Assembly (NCBI GenBank): GCA_034769895.1
Contig: CM068368.1
Span: forward strand, 338,171,076 to 338,235,075
Origin: Magicicada septendecula
Lineage: Eukaryota > Arthropoda > Insecta > Hemiptera > Cicadidae
Direction: 5' to 3'
Length of the DNA: 64,000 bases
The translations under genes and the position numbers were made by a program. Below the pieces are notes generated by a model. The model made no database searches. It was not told where the DNA came from and saw only the letters and a list, made by a program, of their open reading frames with translations. Positions 9,175 through 20,725 of the stretch are shown here, one piece after another. Each line of letters begins with the position of its first letter. The first letter of the stretch is position 1.

Positions 9175-12100
9175 AAATAATCAGTACTATAGTAATCAGT
9201 GGAGCAATAATTTACATTTTGTAGTATCTGTTTACAGATGAAGTGTCTTGTTAGATGTATCATTTTAGATTTATTAATACTTAATATATTCAAGTAATTC
9301 CATTAGTGTTAGAATAATTTTAATATTAATCATTAGAAGAATGCTGTAACTACACCTGTATACAACCTTTATTACACATTTCTTGTACCTTTCTTTCTTC
9401 AAGTTTATTTTTGGGTTTACTTTAATTTTATCCACACTTACTCATTTCTAAATTGATTTCTCCACACAATTAGTATATGGATTTGAAATAAACAAATTTA
9501 TACTACAGCAGTTTTTAAGTTTAATATTTATCTTTCAAAATTGTATTTAAAAGTTTCCTGTAATGTATAGAATAAATTCTACACATGTATTTACTGACCA
9601 TGTAACATCTTTTTAAGTCTGTAGTGTCTCTGACAAAAGCATTAAGCACAACTAATTTTTTCATGAATTGTTAATTTGATATGCAATATTCCTGAATACA
9701 GCTGAGTGAATTCTTCTACAAATACATGCTTATCTCAATTCATATGGTATCGAGTATGAATATTTTATAAGATTGTCAAATTCCCAAGTTTGCAAATGTT
9801 TTTTGAATTACATTAAATTGTTTGAAACCTGTGGCTTGCAAAGAAATTATGATGTCTATAATTTAATGTTTGAAACTTAAGGAAGTGGAGTGCAAATACA
9901 TTTTGTTGTAGAATAAATGTACATTTGAGGAGCATAAAACAAGTTATATCATTCAAAGAACACAAATGTTACCTAAAAAACAAGACTCAATGTAAACATT
10001 TTTTGATTAAGTTCAGTGATACAGTTTACAATATTAATAGCCTGTAACACATGCACTGAGAATTTTCTAACATCATATGAATAGGGATTGTCTGTCTCAT
10101 GCTGCTACATAACTGCTAAGAAAACAAATATATCACAATATGTTATTATTAGAGGAACTTTGCGTAGATATTTACATTTTTTCTGTGTGGATATAAAACA
10201 TCAACTCCATGAAAGCAAAGTGAATTACTATGGAGACATATTGTACATTTCGTTACAAGAATGAAGAGTATGGTCATCTTATGTAATACCTGAGAACCTC
10301 TTTAAAAATAATTCACAACTTTTATATTTATTTTATTTTCAGGTTTTACATTAAACTTCTATGAATTTGAGGTTAATATGATTCAGTGACAGAATTTTAC
10401 AAATAATCTGATTATATTAATTAGGACTTGCCAAATTCCACTCATCACTATTATTTTACTATAGTCTTATCAAATTTGGTACCAATTAAGATTAAAGAAT
10501 GTTTAATAATGTATTATTAATGTTTATAATTTCGACTGAGTGACTAGAATGCAAGAAAAGTTAACATTTAGTTCCTTATTATAACTCAGTATATGCATAA
10601 ATTAGACAAGGATGTGTATCCATCCATATATTTGTCGCGCGCGCGCGCACGTGTGTGTGTATGTGTGTATACGATGTATTTGTATAATAAAATTTTTGAC
10701 ATCATCATCATCAGCGTTGTCATCATAAATGGGCATTTTACCATCATTTGTTCCAAACAACTGTTTATCGAGATGTGTCATTCTAGTGTTTCATGAAGTG
10801 ACCAGCTTACCTCTTTCCTTTGGTCTTATACTTTCAAAAGAGACACTGTACCTTGATTTCTAAGAATTTGCCACTGAGTCTACTAGTATATCTAAAGCTT
10901 TTATTATATCAGAGAACATTTCTGCCTGTCATCTCTTTCTGTATGCTGCATTCAGTTTGTGAGTTATTTTAAGGAAAGATTGTCGTATTTATACAATTTA
11001 TTTCTATGCCTTTTGTTTTTATAGTTTAAAATAGTCATCTGCTTCTGACTATATTGCTCCAGTCTTTTAAAATTTATTGAAGGTGTCTTTCCTACTTTTC
11101 GCTTTAATATTATTTAATATGATTTAATTTATTTCATATTCTTTTCAGCTTGTGTAATAGTTTCTTCAGTTAGATTTCAGGATCTGATTATCCATCATAC
11201 AACATCTAACTTCAGAAGGAGCATAGCTAACATTACTGTAACACACAATTTCTGATATTTCTCATTCTCAGTGGTTCTTGATTTATAAATCCACACAGTA
11301 TGTTGTATGTGGGCATTTTGAGAGTGTATTCTTTAACATAAATATTTAACACCTTATAATCAAAACATTGAAGTTATGTTTGCCTTTTTCAAGTGTCAAA
11401 GAAAATGTGCGTGCAGCAATTTTTTTTACATGCACCTACTGCAGGTCAGCTTACATTAATGTAGAGGACAAAAGTAATATAACAGTGGTTTAAGGCAGAA
11501 CATAACAAGTAGTGTCAGTTTAGAAATCACTTGAGATAGATAATTTTTTTTAACAATTGATTAAAACCAACAAAATTCATAAAATTGAATACAAAAAACA
11601 AATCCAAAAGTAATTTTCAGTAAAGATACCTTTCTTGATTCTCTCCAAGAAGATATTTTGAATTTACTTACCACGTTTTACTTCTCTGTGCCATTGGTAA
11701 TAAGAAAGTTTCACTGAAGAAACTATGGTACTGAGGTTTGGTAGTTCTCAGCCTGTAATGAATTGCAGTGTGAAAAAAATAAAAAATTTTTAGGGTTGTG
11801 AGTTCTGTAATGAATTAAAGTATAAGAACAACACATTTCAAGGGTTAGATTTATACTTTAGAATCATTGACTACATGCCTAGCACACTAGATCTTCAACT
11901 TTTCTGCTGACAAGTTTAATAATCCTTTAGGATTGGCTGGACTCAGGATACAATTACAGCTGAAGAACAGAGTATCATTCTAAGTTAGATCTAAACTCAT
12001 TTTGGGATTATTTAGTAGCATGAAGTCCATAGATTACTATAAAATTAACTGAGGGTGTACCTGAGGGAAGCAAATTGTTCTTCCCTGCTGTTTCAATCAG

Positions 12101-13080
12101 TATATATGGGTCCTTCATGTTGAGAGAATTTGTTAAGCTTAATAATATTAATTTGACACCAATAAAATGTATTGTCAGTAACATTTTTCATTTAATCATG
12201 AAAAATGCATCCTATTTTGCTATAATGTAATATCGTTGTTATAAACTATGCATTAATGGTGGCTGATCATAATATTAATGGTGACTGGTGTTATAATCAT
12301 GTTACCTAAATTATCATCTCTCAGATTGTGATATTTAGTGCTGTATCTGTAAAGCTTTTAACACCCCCTGATGAAAGCCAACAAGAGATTTTGTAATGAA
12401 TCGGCTTTTGTTTTGCTGTGCTTTGTATGTGTGCATTTAAATTCACAGTTTCAGTGTTGTTAATCAATTTAAAATTTACCATTGGTTTTAATGGGCTTCT
12501 TTAGGTTTCTTTCTGCCACATAATTATCTTGCAGCTCATTGGTTTGTTAGTGTTCTTATAAGATATCTTTAGTTTTAGTATAAGATTACTCCCTTGTGTG
12601 TAATAGTTAGTAGCATCTATATAGAAGGGGACGCACTTTAAAATTATTAAAAAATATTGCTATTTTTTAATATCAGCCCATCTGGTTGATTATATAAAAT
12701 TAATATTGAAAGTGAGACAGAATTACCATCAGTTTTGTTTTTATTTATAAATAAATAAAACAAAATATTGTTATCTTTTTATAAGAAATCTTATTTACAC
12801 ATTTATTTATTACTTTTAACAAATAACTTAGTAATAAGGTAAACAAATTTCAGTCCAATTTTTTGATATTGAATTTCAACAGAAAAACTGCACAAAAGAA
12901 TATAACAATACACAGAATACTGCAATAAAACATATTATAGGATACAAGTGGGAGAATACAGTATAAATTATGTACAGAAAAATGAAATTTAAATTTGTTA
13001 TAAGGCGTGTTCACAATAATTTTGAAGTTGGCAAAAGTGAGCACAAAATCACTGTGCTTACAATCACAGCACTGTTCTTT
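9175..13080. other. Gene-free AT-rich flank 3' of Gasp
   Basis: No coding region, RNA gene or mobile element that I can support. A (GC)n(GT)n run at about 10634-10668 is the only conspicuous simple repeat. Confidence 0.5.
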
Positions 13081-13092
13081 TTTTGTAGAATG

Positions 13093-13098
13093 TTTATT
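13093..13098 (-). promoter_or_regulatory. Candidate polyadenylation signal, distal Gasp exon
   Basis: AATAAA on the minus strand 40 bp downstream of the distal stop codon; a second AATAAA lies nearer, at 13108-13113. In AT-rich DNA such hexamers are common, so this only shows that the distal exon could end a transcript. Confidence 0.4.
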
Positions 13099-13137
13099 TA
13101 CAATTAATTTATTTATAGATGTGAATGGTATGTATTA

Positions 13138-13192
13138 TTAGAAGCCAAGCTTTCGAAGAGTCTTCAGATCCAGTTCTCCATAATAGTCTTCA
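13138..13192 (-). CDS. Gasp: Gasp alternative distal last exon
   Basis: A second, homologous terminal exon 14 kb beyond the proximal one. On the minus strand a TTTACAG acceptor at 13193-13199 is followed by T, which completes the split cysteine codon left open by exon 4 (TG|T), then EDYYGELDLKTLRKLGF and a stop at 13138-13140. The proximal exon at 27290 begins the same way (EDYYGDLDLKSIRK), in the same phase, so the two look like duplicated alternative last exons. Use of this exon would give a 239-residue protein with a 17-residue tail after the last chitin-binding cysteine, lacking the 68-residue Pro/Gln/Lys-rich tail. Frame, phase, acceptor and downstream AATAAA all agree; usage needs transcripts. 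Confidence 0.85.
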
Positions 13193-14021
13193 CTGTAAAC
13201 AAGAAATGTCACAATTTACTTAATATATTTTATGATCAAAAGAAATTAAGTAGAACTGGTGTTTCATCTTTGTAATTATTATTTAACACATTTGTTGTAG
13301 AAGTATGATAATGTTTTAGTTTTTATAGAATTTGTTACATATATTTTTACCACATACAATCAAAATATTATTTTATATATGACAAAAGGTTCTTTGAGTT
13401 TTGGTTAAGTGAATAGAAACAATTTCTAAAACGTTTGTATCAATGTTTCAACCATTTTTATTATTGTCATCATCAGGACAATTGTAAATGAGTTATTATG
13501 TCACCAAAACACAATTGATTTTCTGCATAATAGCAGTTCACGTACAAACAATAGTTTCATAACACGCAGCTGCAAAATTGTATGCTAATGTTATAATATT
13601 TTTTATTGTAGAAATGTTTGGAAAAGAATATAACTGAATAAACAAAATTTCCATAGTTAATTAATGTTACATAACAAATAATATAAGAGGACATTCAAGG
13701 TCTAGTTTACCAGTCTGTTTAATTAACCAATGTCCTTAATGCATAGATGAATATTCTGGGTTTCAGGTGGTCTCCTTAACCTTTCAAGACACAGGTTAAA
13801 GGCAACAAAGTGAAGAATGTCCACAAGTTAATGAAAATATTAATTAATCTATAAGTGCCCAACATAAATAACTTGTTTCAACAATGACAAAACAATTGTA
13901 GAAGAACAAACAAAGAACATTGTACAGACAATTGCACACAGAATATTATTTGTAGATGACTATATTTTAGTAGAAAGTGATTAATACTATAAAGAATATG
14001 TGATAATAAAACTGTATATAA

Positions 14022-14262
14022 GTAATCAAATGAGCAATGTATATCTTACCGTCTGTGACTTACAGCAAAATGTATTTTGATGTTAAAATTTACATGTTTC
14101 GGGACCTTGTCCCATCATCAGAATTTAAAATCTTCTTCTTATCCCATCGTGTGATGGCATAGTTGTTGAATATTTCCAAAAACGAAACATGTAAATTTTA
14201 ACATCAAAATACATTTTGCTGTAAGTCACAGACGGTAAGATATACATTACTAATTTGATTAT
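14022..14262. repeat. Fold-back element with hammerhead-like core
   Basis: Two arms of about 87 bp (14022-14108 and 14176-14262) are inverted copies with few mismatches. Both contain CTTACCGTCTGTGACTTACA or its complement. The 67-bp spacer begins with the hammerhead core. It sits inside a LINE fragment, so it inserted later. Confidence 0.75.
14086..14126 (-). ncRNA. Hammerhead-ribozyme-like motif (family B)
   Basis: On the minus strand AAAUU (14126-14122) precedes CUGAUGA (14121-14115). One unpaired U follows, then helix II GGGAC/GUCCC around an AAG loop, GAAA (14100-14097), the palindromic helix III ACAUGU and a GUA cleavage triplet ending at 14091. AAUUU (14090-14086) pairs fully with AAAUU. 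All core positions other than the extra U fit a minimal type I hammerhead. Confidence 0.62.
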
Positions 14263-14719
14263 CAAATACGTGGCTTGGTACTATGATCGGAAATATTCCA
14301 TAAATATGTATATAAGTTTACAATCAAGATGAGTTGACAGTGGACTATGAAAAAACTAAGAATCTTGTGAATAATGGCAATTCAAACGAATTGCTAGTGA
14401 ACTGAGAGGTAATTGTTGTTTGCAGAGAGTATAAATACTTTAGAATGAGAATATTAAATGTGGAATCAGTTGAAAGAAAAAGCAAAATTAAATTATCAAA
14501 ATGAAACAGGCAACAAATGTAGTATATTGCAAGCAAATAAAATTTTGAAAACTGTAATGTAGATGGAATTGAATTACAAGTGTAACTGTAGTTTGGGATG
14601 GGAAACTAAAAACAACCAAAAGAGAATGGCACACAGTGGAAGCATTAGATGCAGACTCTGTGAATTTGAAGGATTCAGAGATACTGAATGTGTAATAATT
14701 ATAAGTATTATTAAAAAAA

Positions 14720-14860
14720 ACAGACAGCGCTCCTAGTGGCAGCCTCTGACGAAGCTTTTAATAAGTGAAAACTAGTTCAGGCTACAAGGTAAAGGTTTAA
14801 CATTTTTACCAATAAAAAATTAGTGTTCTGAGTCAGCAGTAATATATTTATACTTAGTAA
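14720..14860 (+). mobile_element. PLE terminal fragment, family A
   Basis: About 140 bp matching, with scattered changes, the left arm of the element at 8.24-9.04 kb (on its minus strand). Shared order: CAGACAG, GGCAGCCTCTGA, AGCTTTTA, GTTCAGGCTA, AAGGTAAA, TTTTTACC and ATAAAAAA. Orientation here is plus. Confidence 0.7.
14741..14783 (+). ncRNA. Hammerhead-ribozyme-like motif (PLE family A)
   Basis: Second copy of the 8363-8405 motif, same 43-nt layout. AGCCU (14741-14745), CUGACGA (14746-14752), an unpaired A, helix II starting GCUU and closing with AAGU (one G-U pair), GAAA, the palindromic helix III AACUAGUU, a UUC triplet ending at 14778, and AGGCU (14779-14783) pairing with AGCCU. Core position 7 is C here and A in the other copy, which the hammerhead core allows. 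Confidence 0.6.
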
Positions 14861-14999
14861 AAAAATTGTTTAAAAAACTAATAGAATCAACTTATCTCTT
14901 TAGATGGAAAAGAGACAAACCGTTAAAAGAATGAATGTTCTTAAAGATGTAAATAGAAAATATTTTGATTGTAGTTTGTGAGATACAGAGAAGCAAATG

Positions 15000-16226
15000 A
15001 GATGGGCTAGAGAGCTATTAGTACATTTTCCCACTTAGTCGTTATGTTTATCTTTCCTTGTCCCTCTATCTCTGCATAGAGTATGTAGGCCTATTTACCT
15101 ACAAATGTGTTGTTTCTCCCATACGTCATAGGTGTATTCCTCATTAAAGTAATAAAAAAAATTATAAAAATATTATGTCTTGAAATGCTTTGTTTTCTGG
15201 CCATATTAAGATTCCACAGTTTTTTTGGGCTCAGAGGTAAAAAAATGTGGCACTATATCTATATGTATGAAATTAACGATATACACTTAATGATTTCAAG
15301 TTTAATTTTACTTAAAGAATGTTTTAAGTTTGGTTTCAAGGTCATAAATTGTATGGCTTTCATGAACATTCTATAAAAATTAAATGTAAATTGTATCTTC
15401 ACATTTTTGTAGAAAAAGTACCATTTCAGAGCTTAAAAATGAAACAGTTTTTTTTTTCAAAACCTGGTACATTAATAATCTAATATAAATAATATTGGAG
15501 AAAAGGATAAGGATAAATAACTCAAACTTTTATTACAAATGATATCAGAAAAAATTTAGGGAAATCTTAAGCAAGAAGAGTCAGTTAAAGATAGATGTAT
15601 TTATCTCTAATAAAATTCCAACTAAACCAATATTGTTTAAATCATTGAGTTAACAAATTGATTTATTTTGAAACATTTTAATAGTGAGTTTCTATAAAAA
15701 TGTAGAAAATATAATTTTCAGTTAATGTTTACACATTTTTACACGATTTTCTAAAAGCCATACAATTTATGGAACTGGAACTGATTTTTCAAATTTCTTA
15801 AGGTGGAGTTTTGTTTAAGTAGTGAGCATGCCTGACTCATGGAGGTGCGGATGTTTCAGCATGCAATGGTAACCATAGTGAGCTCAAGCTACAATCTACA
15901 GTGGATTACATGAAGAAGAAATAATGTGTTTGTACGTTTTAAAACAATGATGAATGAAGGAATGGAGGAGTGTGGCAGTAGAAGTACCGTAGAAACATGC
16001 AAAAGGAAGAGATGTACAAAACGAGTTATGAAGAAGGACAGCATTTTAAGTTAATTACAAAATATATCTTATGAAAGATGACACTAAGCTCCACAATCTT
16101 TAGGCTTATACTTCCAAAAAAACTAATCACCAAATTAATAATGATTTTACTTGCTAACATTTTACTTGCTTATAACAGATATAATAAAGAACATGTGTTA
16201 TTGTTTTTCATCGATTATAAGGCAAC
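15000..16226. other. Intronic AT-rich stretch, no gene seen
   Basis: Within the distal Gasp intron. The frame at 15107-15376 is hydrophobic but has no motif or codon pattern I would trust. Confidence 0.45.
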
Positions 16227-16317
16227 CAGGAGCGGCTCGTTCTTAGGGCTCTAAGGCACGTGCCCCCCCCCATTTAAATCATATCATTAAACAACCCATT
16301 ATTACTACTAATGGAAA

Positions 16318-16325
16318 GTCATTAT
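16318..16325. repeat. Target-site duplication, left copy
   Basis: GTCATTAT, repeated exactly at 17158-17165 on the other side of the nested element. Eight bases is the hAT length. Confidence 0.88.
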
Positions 16326-17157
16326 CAGTGGCGAAGCTAGTAGTTAATTAATGGGTAGGCAAAAATCTTATCTTCAATTTTTTTAAAGAAATCACTAAAA
16401 GGACGGTGGTTCAAATCGGACGCTGAGGTAGAGTTTGCTGTAAGCGAATGGTTCCACAAACAGCCGTACGAATTTTACTAGCAGGGAATCTACAGGGTAG
16501 TGCAACAGTGGAACTCATGTCTTAATGTTAATGGAGACTTCTTTTAAAATCGTTAAATAAAAAATGCTTTACAGCTCTATATGTCTTTCTATTGAACAAT
16601 CCTTATATTAGTCATACACAATAATACAACTGATTGAACTTCAAAATTTTAAACTTGATTAGTTTCTATATATATGTTTAATGTTACAAATAATTTAAAT
16701 AACAATCGTGATCATCTGTTAGTTCAGCGGAATAACAGGGACACTTTTAATAACCGCATAAAATAAACACACACTTATAAACAACACAGGCGCTTTAACT
16801 TAACTGTTTGGACCACAGAAGTGAGGCATGCCTCAACGCTCTATGTGTACAGCGTGGGACAATCCCCCCTCCCATCACTTCCCTATCGCACCCGCACATT
16901 GCTTACATACGATGTATACAAAAAACGCTGAGGCAAGTTCAGGTTGCCTCATTTGCTTTAAACGAGCTATGCCGAATCTCACCTGTCACTATTTAGCGGT
17001 CGCTCAGTAAAGCACGTTTCGGTTTAATAAATTCGACAGTTGCAGTAACAATGTATAATCTTTACGATATGTAGTTCATACGTATTTATAATTTTTATTC
17101 TATAGAATTTTTTAGGGTAGGCATTGCCTCAATTGCCTCCATGTAACTTCGCCACTG
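16326..17157. mobile_element. Non-autonomous hAT element nested in older hAT
   Basis: An 832-bp insertion with terminal inverted repeats. It opens with CAGTGGCGAAGC and closes with CTTCGCCACTG, an 11-bp perfect match with weaker similarity inward, including GGTAGGC near the left end and its complement near the right. It is flanked by the 8-bp duplication GTCATTAT. It has no transposase reading frame, so it depends on an enzyme encoded elsewhere. It interrupts the older hAT opened at 16227. Confidence 0.88.
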
Positions 17158-17165
17158 GTCATTAT
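17158..17165. repeat. Target-site duplication, right copy
   Basis: GTCATTAT, the exact partner of 16318-16325. Confidence 0.88.
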
Positions 17166-17219
17166 ATATTTCTTTAATACTTCAGACAAGAAAATGTTAT
17201 CGTGTTCGGTAGTAGCAGA

Positions 17220-18540
17220 AATGTTTCTTACAGAAAAAAATTAAGAAGCATGAAATATCCATCAGTCACATGAATAGTGTTGTTGATCTTTCTTTGTTAG
17301 ATAAAGTAAACATACTGTCTAGTCTGGACTCACAATTTAGACAAAACATTGAAAAGTACAGTATTCAAGTCAGCAAGAACAGACATATTTTAAAAGAGCT
17401 GATTTCATGTGTCAAATTCTGTAGTATTTTTGAGTTGTCTCTAAAAGGTCATGACGAATCAGCATCGTCTACTAATCCAGGGGTATACAAAGGTTTAATT
17501 AATTTTACTGTGGAGCTGGATTCTGCAATGAAAGACCATTTGGAATCGGCCACTGTTTCAAAGGTACATCGAAAATAGTATAGAATGATATATTGGACTG
17601 TATGCTTAGTGTATGCAGGGAAGAAATAGAAAAGGAGATACAAGGTTCTGAATTTGTGGCAATCGAATGTGACAAGATAACTGATGTGACAAACCACTAT
17701 CAAGTGGTACTGGTTTTAGGTATGTGTTTAAAGGGTCAGTATATGAAAGGTTTGGGGAATTTCTCAGCCCTGAAGGTAAAAGTGCAGAAACCTTAGCAAA
17801 GTGCATAATGGGCAACATCAATCCTCTTCTACACACATCAAAGGAAAAGTTAATAGCTCAGATTTATGAAGGCGGTAATGTTATGTCTAGTTCTGTTAGA
17901 GGTGTATAGGCAAAAATTAGAGAAATGTATCCATTCACATATTTTTTACATTGTTACGCTCATCAACTTAGTTTGGTATTAGAAAAAGCAACAAGTGTAA
18001 ACAACAAAGTTAGAGTTTTTTCTTTCAAATCTGTCTGCCATTCCAGCATTTTTCACACTCATCTCTACGAATGGACATTTTGGAGGAAGTAGTGCAAGTC
18101 AGGTTACCCAGAGTTTCTATAACAAGATGGAATTACAACATTCATACAGTCAACATTGTGTACGAAAACCGATATAAGTTGGAAGAATCTTTTGAAGTTC
18201 TTGAAGAAAAGTATACAAACTCACAGTTAATGAGGCAAGTGGTCATAGCCAGAACCAAAACTTCATGTTCTTGCTAACTTTTTTCCATTGAATTCTACCC
18301 CATGTGGACATACTGTACCAACAACTACAGAGCAGGAACAAAGACAGTGTAATGTGGTAAACTGACATCAGAATTTTTGAAAATGAGATGCAGAGCAAAC
18401 AAGAAAAAAGAACAATAATGTTGGATGCAGCACTAGAATAGGGGATGCAAAAGAAGTATGTGACATCATTATAACTCACATAAAAGATAGATTTACTTAC
18501 ACAGGTCACCTAGAAGCAGGTTCATTGATGTAGCTGTAGA
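17220..18540 (+). pseudogene. hAT transposase (ZMYM1/DUF4371 type), decayed
   Basis: Read in shifting frames, the order is that of ZMYM1-like hAT proteins: LSLKGHDESASSTNPG (about 17435-17482, DUF4371), GSEFVAIECDKITDVTNHYQ (about 17644-17703), YEGGNVMSSSVRGV (from about 17868) then HCYAHQLSLVLEKA (about 17953-17994), RVSITRWNYNIHTVN (about 18110-18155), FFHILPHVDILYQQL-type remnants near 18290 and YTGHLEAG near 18497. At least four frameshifts and several stops. The N-terminal zinc finger region is partly replaced by the nested element. Confidence 0.8.
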
Positions 18541-18547
18541 TATAAGT

Positions 18548-19350
18548 TTTTAGAGGACATAGCCAATAGAACAGGCTTAAGAATGTCTGCAGAAAAAAAA
18601 ACAAATTTCTCATGGACATTAAAAATGCACCAAAATTCCTGCTAACAGATATTGGTCGAATAGGGAGGATTAGAAAATTTAAGTATCTAGGGGAAATAAT
18701 TCAAGAGAATGGTTTAGAAAAATCTACTATAGAAGAAAGGATTCATAAAATGGAAAGAGCATATGGTATAACTAAAGATATTTACAATAAAAAGTGCATA
18801 TCTAAAAATGCAAAAATGAGGCATTACAGTACAGTAGTGAAGCCAGAATGCTTATATGTAAGTGAATGTCTAACAATGAATTATAATTTAGACAAACTAG
18901 AATATTGGAAAGATGAATTATCAGGAAAATATTAGGCCCACGAAAAACTTCAGAAGGTTGGAAATTAAGAAGCAATGATGAAATATATCAAAGTATAGAA
19001 AATATAACAGAAATAATGAGAAAAAGAAGACTATTATTTTTTTTGACATTTATGGATGACAATAGGTTAACAAAGCAGATCTTCAAATATCTGTGGGGGA
19101 AGAAGTCAACATCAAGTTGGATTAAAGAAATCCAAAAGGATTTAGAAAAGAATAATACAAACGCAGAAGAAGCAATTGAAAGAAAGTTTTTCAGGCAAAA
19201 GTGTTAAAAATGGAACGAGTCCAGGGTAGGAGAGAGAAAAACCTAGGTTCAAAGTGGACTGAAGACAGGAAGAAGAGACACAGTGAAAAGATGAAAGAAT
19301 ATTGGAGAAAAAGAAAAGAACAAAGAATAACGAATTGAATTGGCATGTGG
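18548..19350 (+). pseudogene. Non-LTR RT, C-terminal fragment
   Basis: Begins abruptly after the hAT remains with EDIANRTGLRMSAEK, then RKFKYLGEIIQENGLEK (about 18672-18722), IHKMERAYGITKDIYNKK and MRHYSTVVKPE in one frame to a stop at 18933-18935. A second frame from about 19016 gives the tail with DDNRLTKQIFKYLW and SWIKEIQKDLEK. This is the C-terminal region of an endonuclease/RT-type LINE; clade not certain (RTE- or CR1-like). RT catalytic box absent. Confidence 0.7.
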
Positions 19351-19827
19351 TCCTTAGACAGCCGATACAAAAAAATTCCATTATCTTTTAAAACAAAAAT
19401 TTAAAATTAATGTGGGCTTCCTTGCAATGACTTTTAGGTCAGAAAGAACGATACAAAAATTAGAGAGAAATAAGAAGAGGACTATGAATAAAAAAAGGGA
19501 AAACAGGAAAAAATATTTGGATACACAATCATGTTAAAGGAGATAAAATTTTCATAATTAAGAATTAATGAAGTTGAGTATGACATTTGGCCAGGTGAGA
19601 AGTTGGCAGATAGTCAAAGAAGATTTGTGTGGCCAAGAGATATAAAAAGGCCATAATGACGGCCTTTGTAAGATGGCGGGATGATCCAGTTTAATACTGT
19701 CAACAGTACAGATGAAGAGAGTAATAACTGAAGAATGATTGGGGACTTGGGCAGCAGTGAGCAGGCAGTTGCTGCTACAACTGTTACTGACGACAATTTT
19801 ACTTACTGATGTGTCCACGCACGAGCT

Positions 19828-19849
19828 TGTGTGTGTGTGTGTGTGTGTG
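19828..19849. repeat. (TG)n microsatellite
   Basis: Uninterrupted TG repeat. Confidence 0.9.
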
Positions 19850-20033
19850 ATACATCTGCATGCATGAGTATCTGTGTGTAAAAATGTAATATAAGCTGAT
19901 GTAAATGACTGTTAGAACTGAAACATCCAATCAAAGAACTGAAGTTATAAATATTTTTTTGAATATAATATAGTGATAATACTCATAACAATTAATTATT
20001 TTGTATCAATTATCTTAAAAAACAAAAAAATGT

Positions 20034-20036
<3 letters not shown>

Positions 20037-20078
<42 letters not shown>
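20037..20078. repeat. (CA)n microsatellite
   Basis: Uninterrupted CA repeat of about 42 bp. Confidence 0.95.
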
Positions 20079-20083
<5 letters not shown>

Positions 20084-20277
20084 ATTAATAGTATAATTAT
20101 CTTGTTGATTCATCCTCTTCGTTCACTTTATAAAATATTATTATATATAGTACAATTAATAGTACATGTGCAATATTTTAAACATGAACATTTCAGAGAC
20201 AATTTTTTTAATTAAATAGATTAAACTTATAAAATTAGGTTAAGTGGACTGATATAAGGCACATAAGCTTATCTTGT

Positions 20278-20279
<2 letters not shown>

Positions 20280-20311
<32 letters not shown>
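20280..20311. repeat. (TA)n microsatellite
   Basis: TA repeat of about 32 bp. Confidence 0.9.
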
Positions 20312-20314
<3 letters not shown>

Positions 20315-20659
20315 TTTGATATAATTTATTTTAAGCAGTTTGTATAAAAGTTAATGAAATAGATCTGATAAGAAGATACACTTTACTTGAGTATATTAAA
20401 AAAAATGTACACTATCTTCAGTACTGTAATGAAAACAGTTAAAAGTCACTGAAGACTAAACATTTGGAGCATATTTTGATGTTAAGTGAATTGACACAAT
20501 TTCTTTCTTATAACTTTTAAATGTACATGTTGAGGTTTTATATTTATTTTTTGTGTATTGAGGTATGAATTAGGTATATTAACATCTTGTCCACTGATTT
20601 ATTTATAAATATTCAAACTATAATATTTATCAATAACATATAATAGGAGCAGGTTTGAA

Positions 20660-20725
20660 CACACACACACACGCGTGCGCGCTAGCGCGCGCGTGTGCGC
20701 ACATGCACATGCACACACGCATGCA
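20660..20725. repeat. Alternating purine-pyrimidine tract with palindrome
   Basis: CA, CG and TG dinucleotides alternate for about 60 bp and enclose the perfect palindrome GCGCGCTAGCGCGC (20677-20690). Such tracts can adopt Z-DNA or cruciform form. Confidence 0.8.

Larger units (their letters stand above)
13880..14720 (+). pseudogene. Non-LTR RT fragment interrupted by fold-back element
   Basis: A decayed LINE reverse transcriptase. RILFVDDYILVESD (about 13932-13973) is the catalytic A/F-X-D-D box. After an inserted inverted repeat (14022-14262) the frame resumes as ELTVDYEKTKNL (about 14332) and then REYKYFRMRIL, the KYLG-type block. The style matches the fragment at 18.55 kb. Numerous stops; inactive. 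Confidence 0.6.
16227..18545 (+). mobile_element. Decayed hAT (ZMYM1-like) element
   Basis: Starts with CAGGAGCGGCTCGTTC at 16227, close to the terminal repeat of the hAT at 1117-1132. A later hAT-type insertion (16326-17157) splits it, and coding remains continue to about 18540, where a LINE fragment begins. The right terminal repeat was not found, so the element is broken. Confidence 0.7.

Noticed and set aside
12366-12420. CTGATGAAAGCC followed by GGCTTTTG, resembling a hammerhead helix II
   Set aside because: The GAAA box after helix II is absent (TTTG instead).
13441-13500. A further CUGAUGA ... GAAAC order on the minus strand upstream of the distal Gasp exon
   Set aside because: Helix II would have only three weak pairs around a long loop, helix III shows no palindrome and helix I does not pair, so I do not call it a hammerhead.
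15107-15376. Hydrophobic 89-codon open frame
   Set aside because: AT-rich low-complexity composition, no motif, no neighbours, and it lies inside a Gasp intron.
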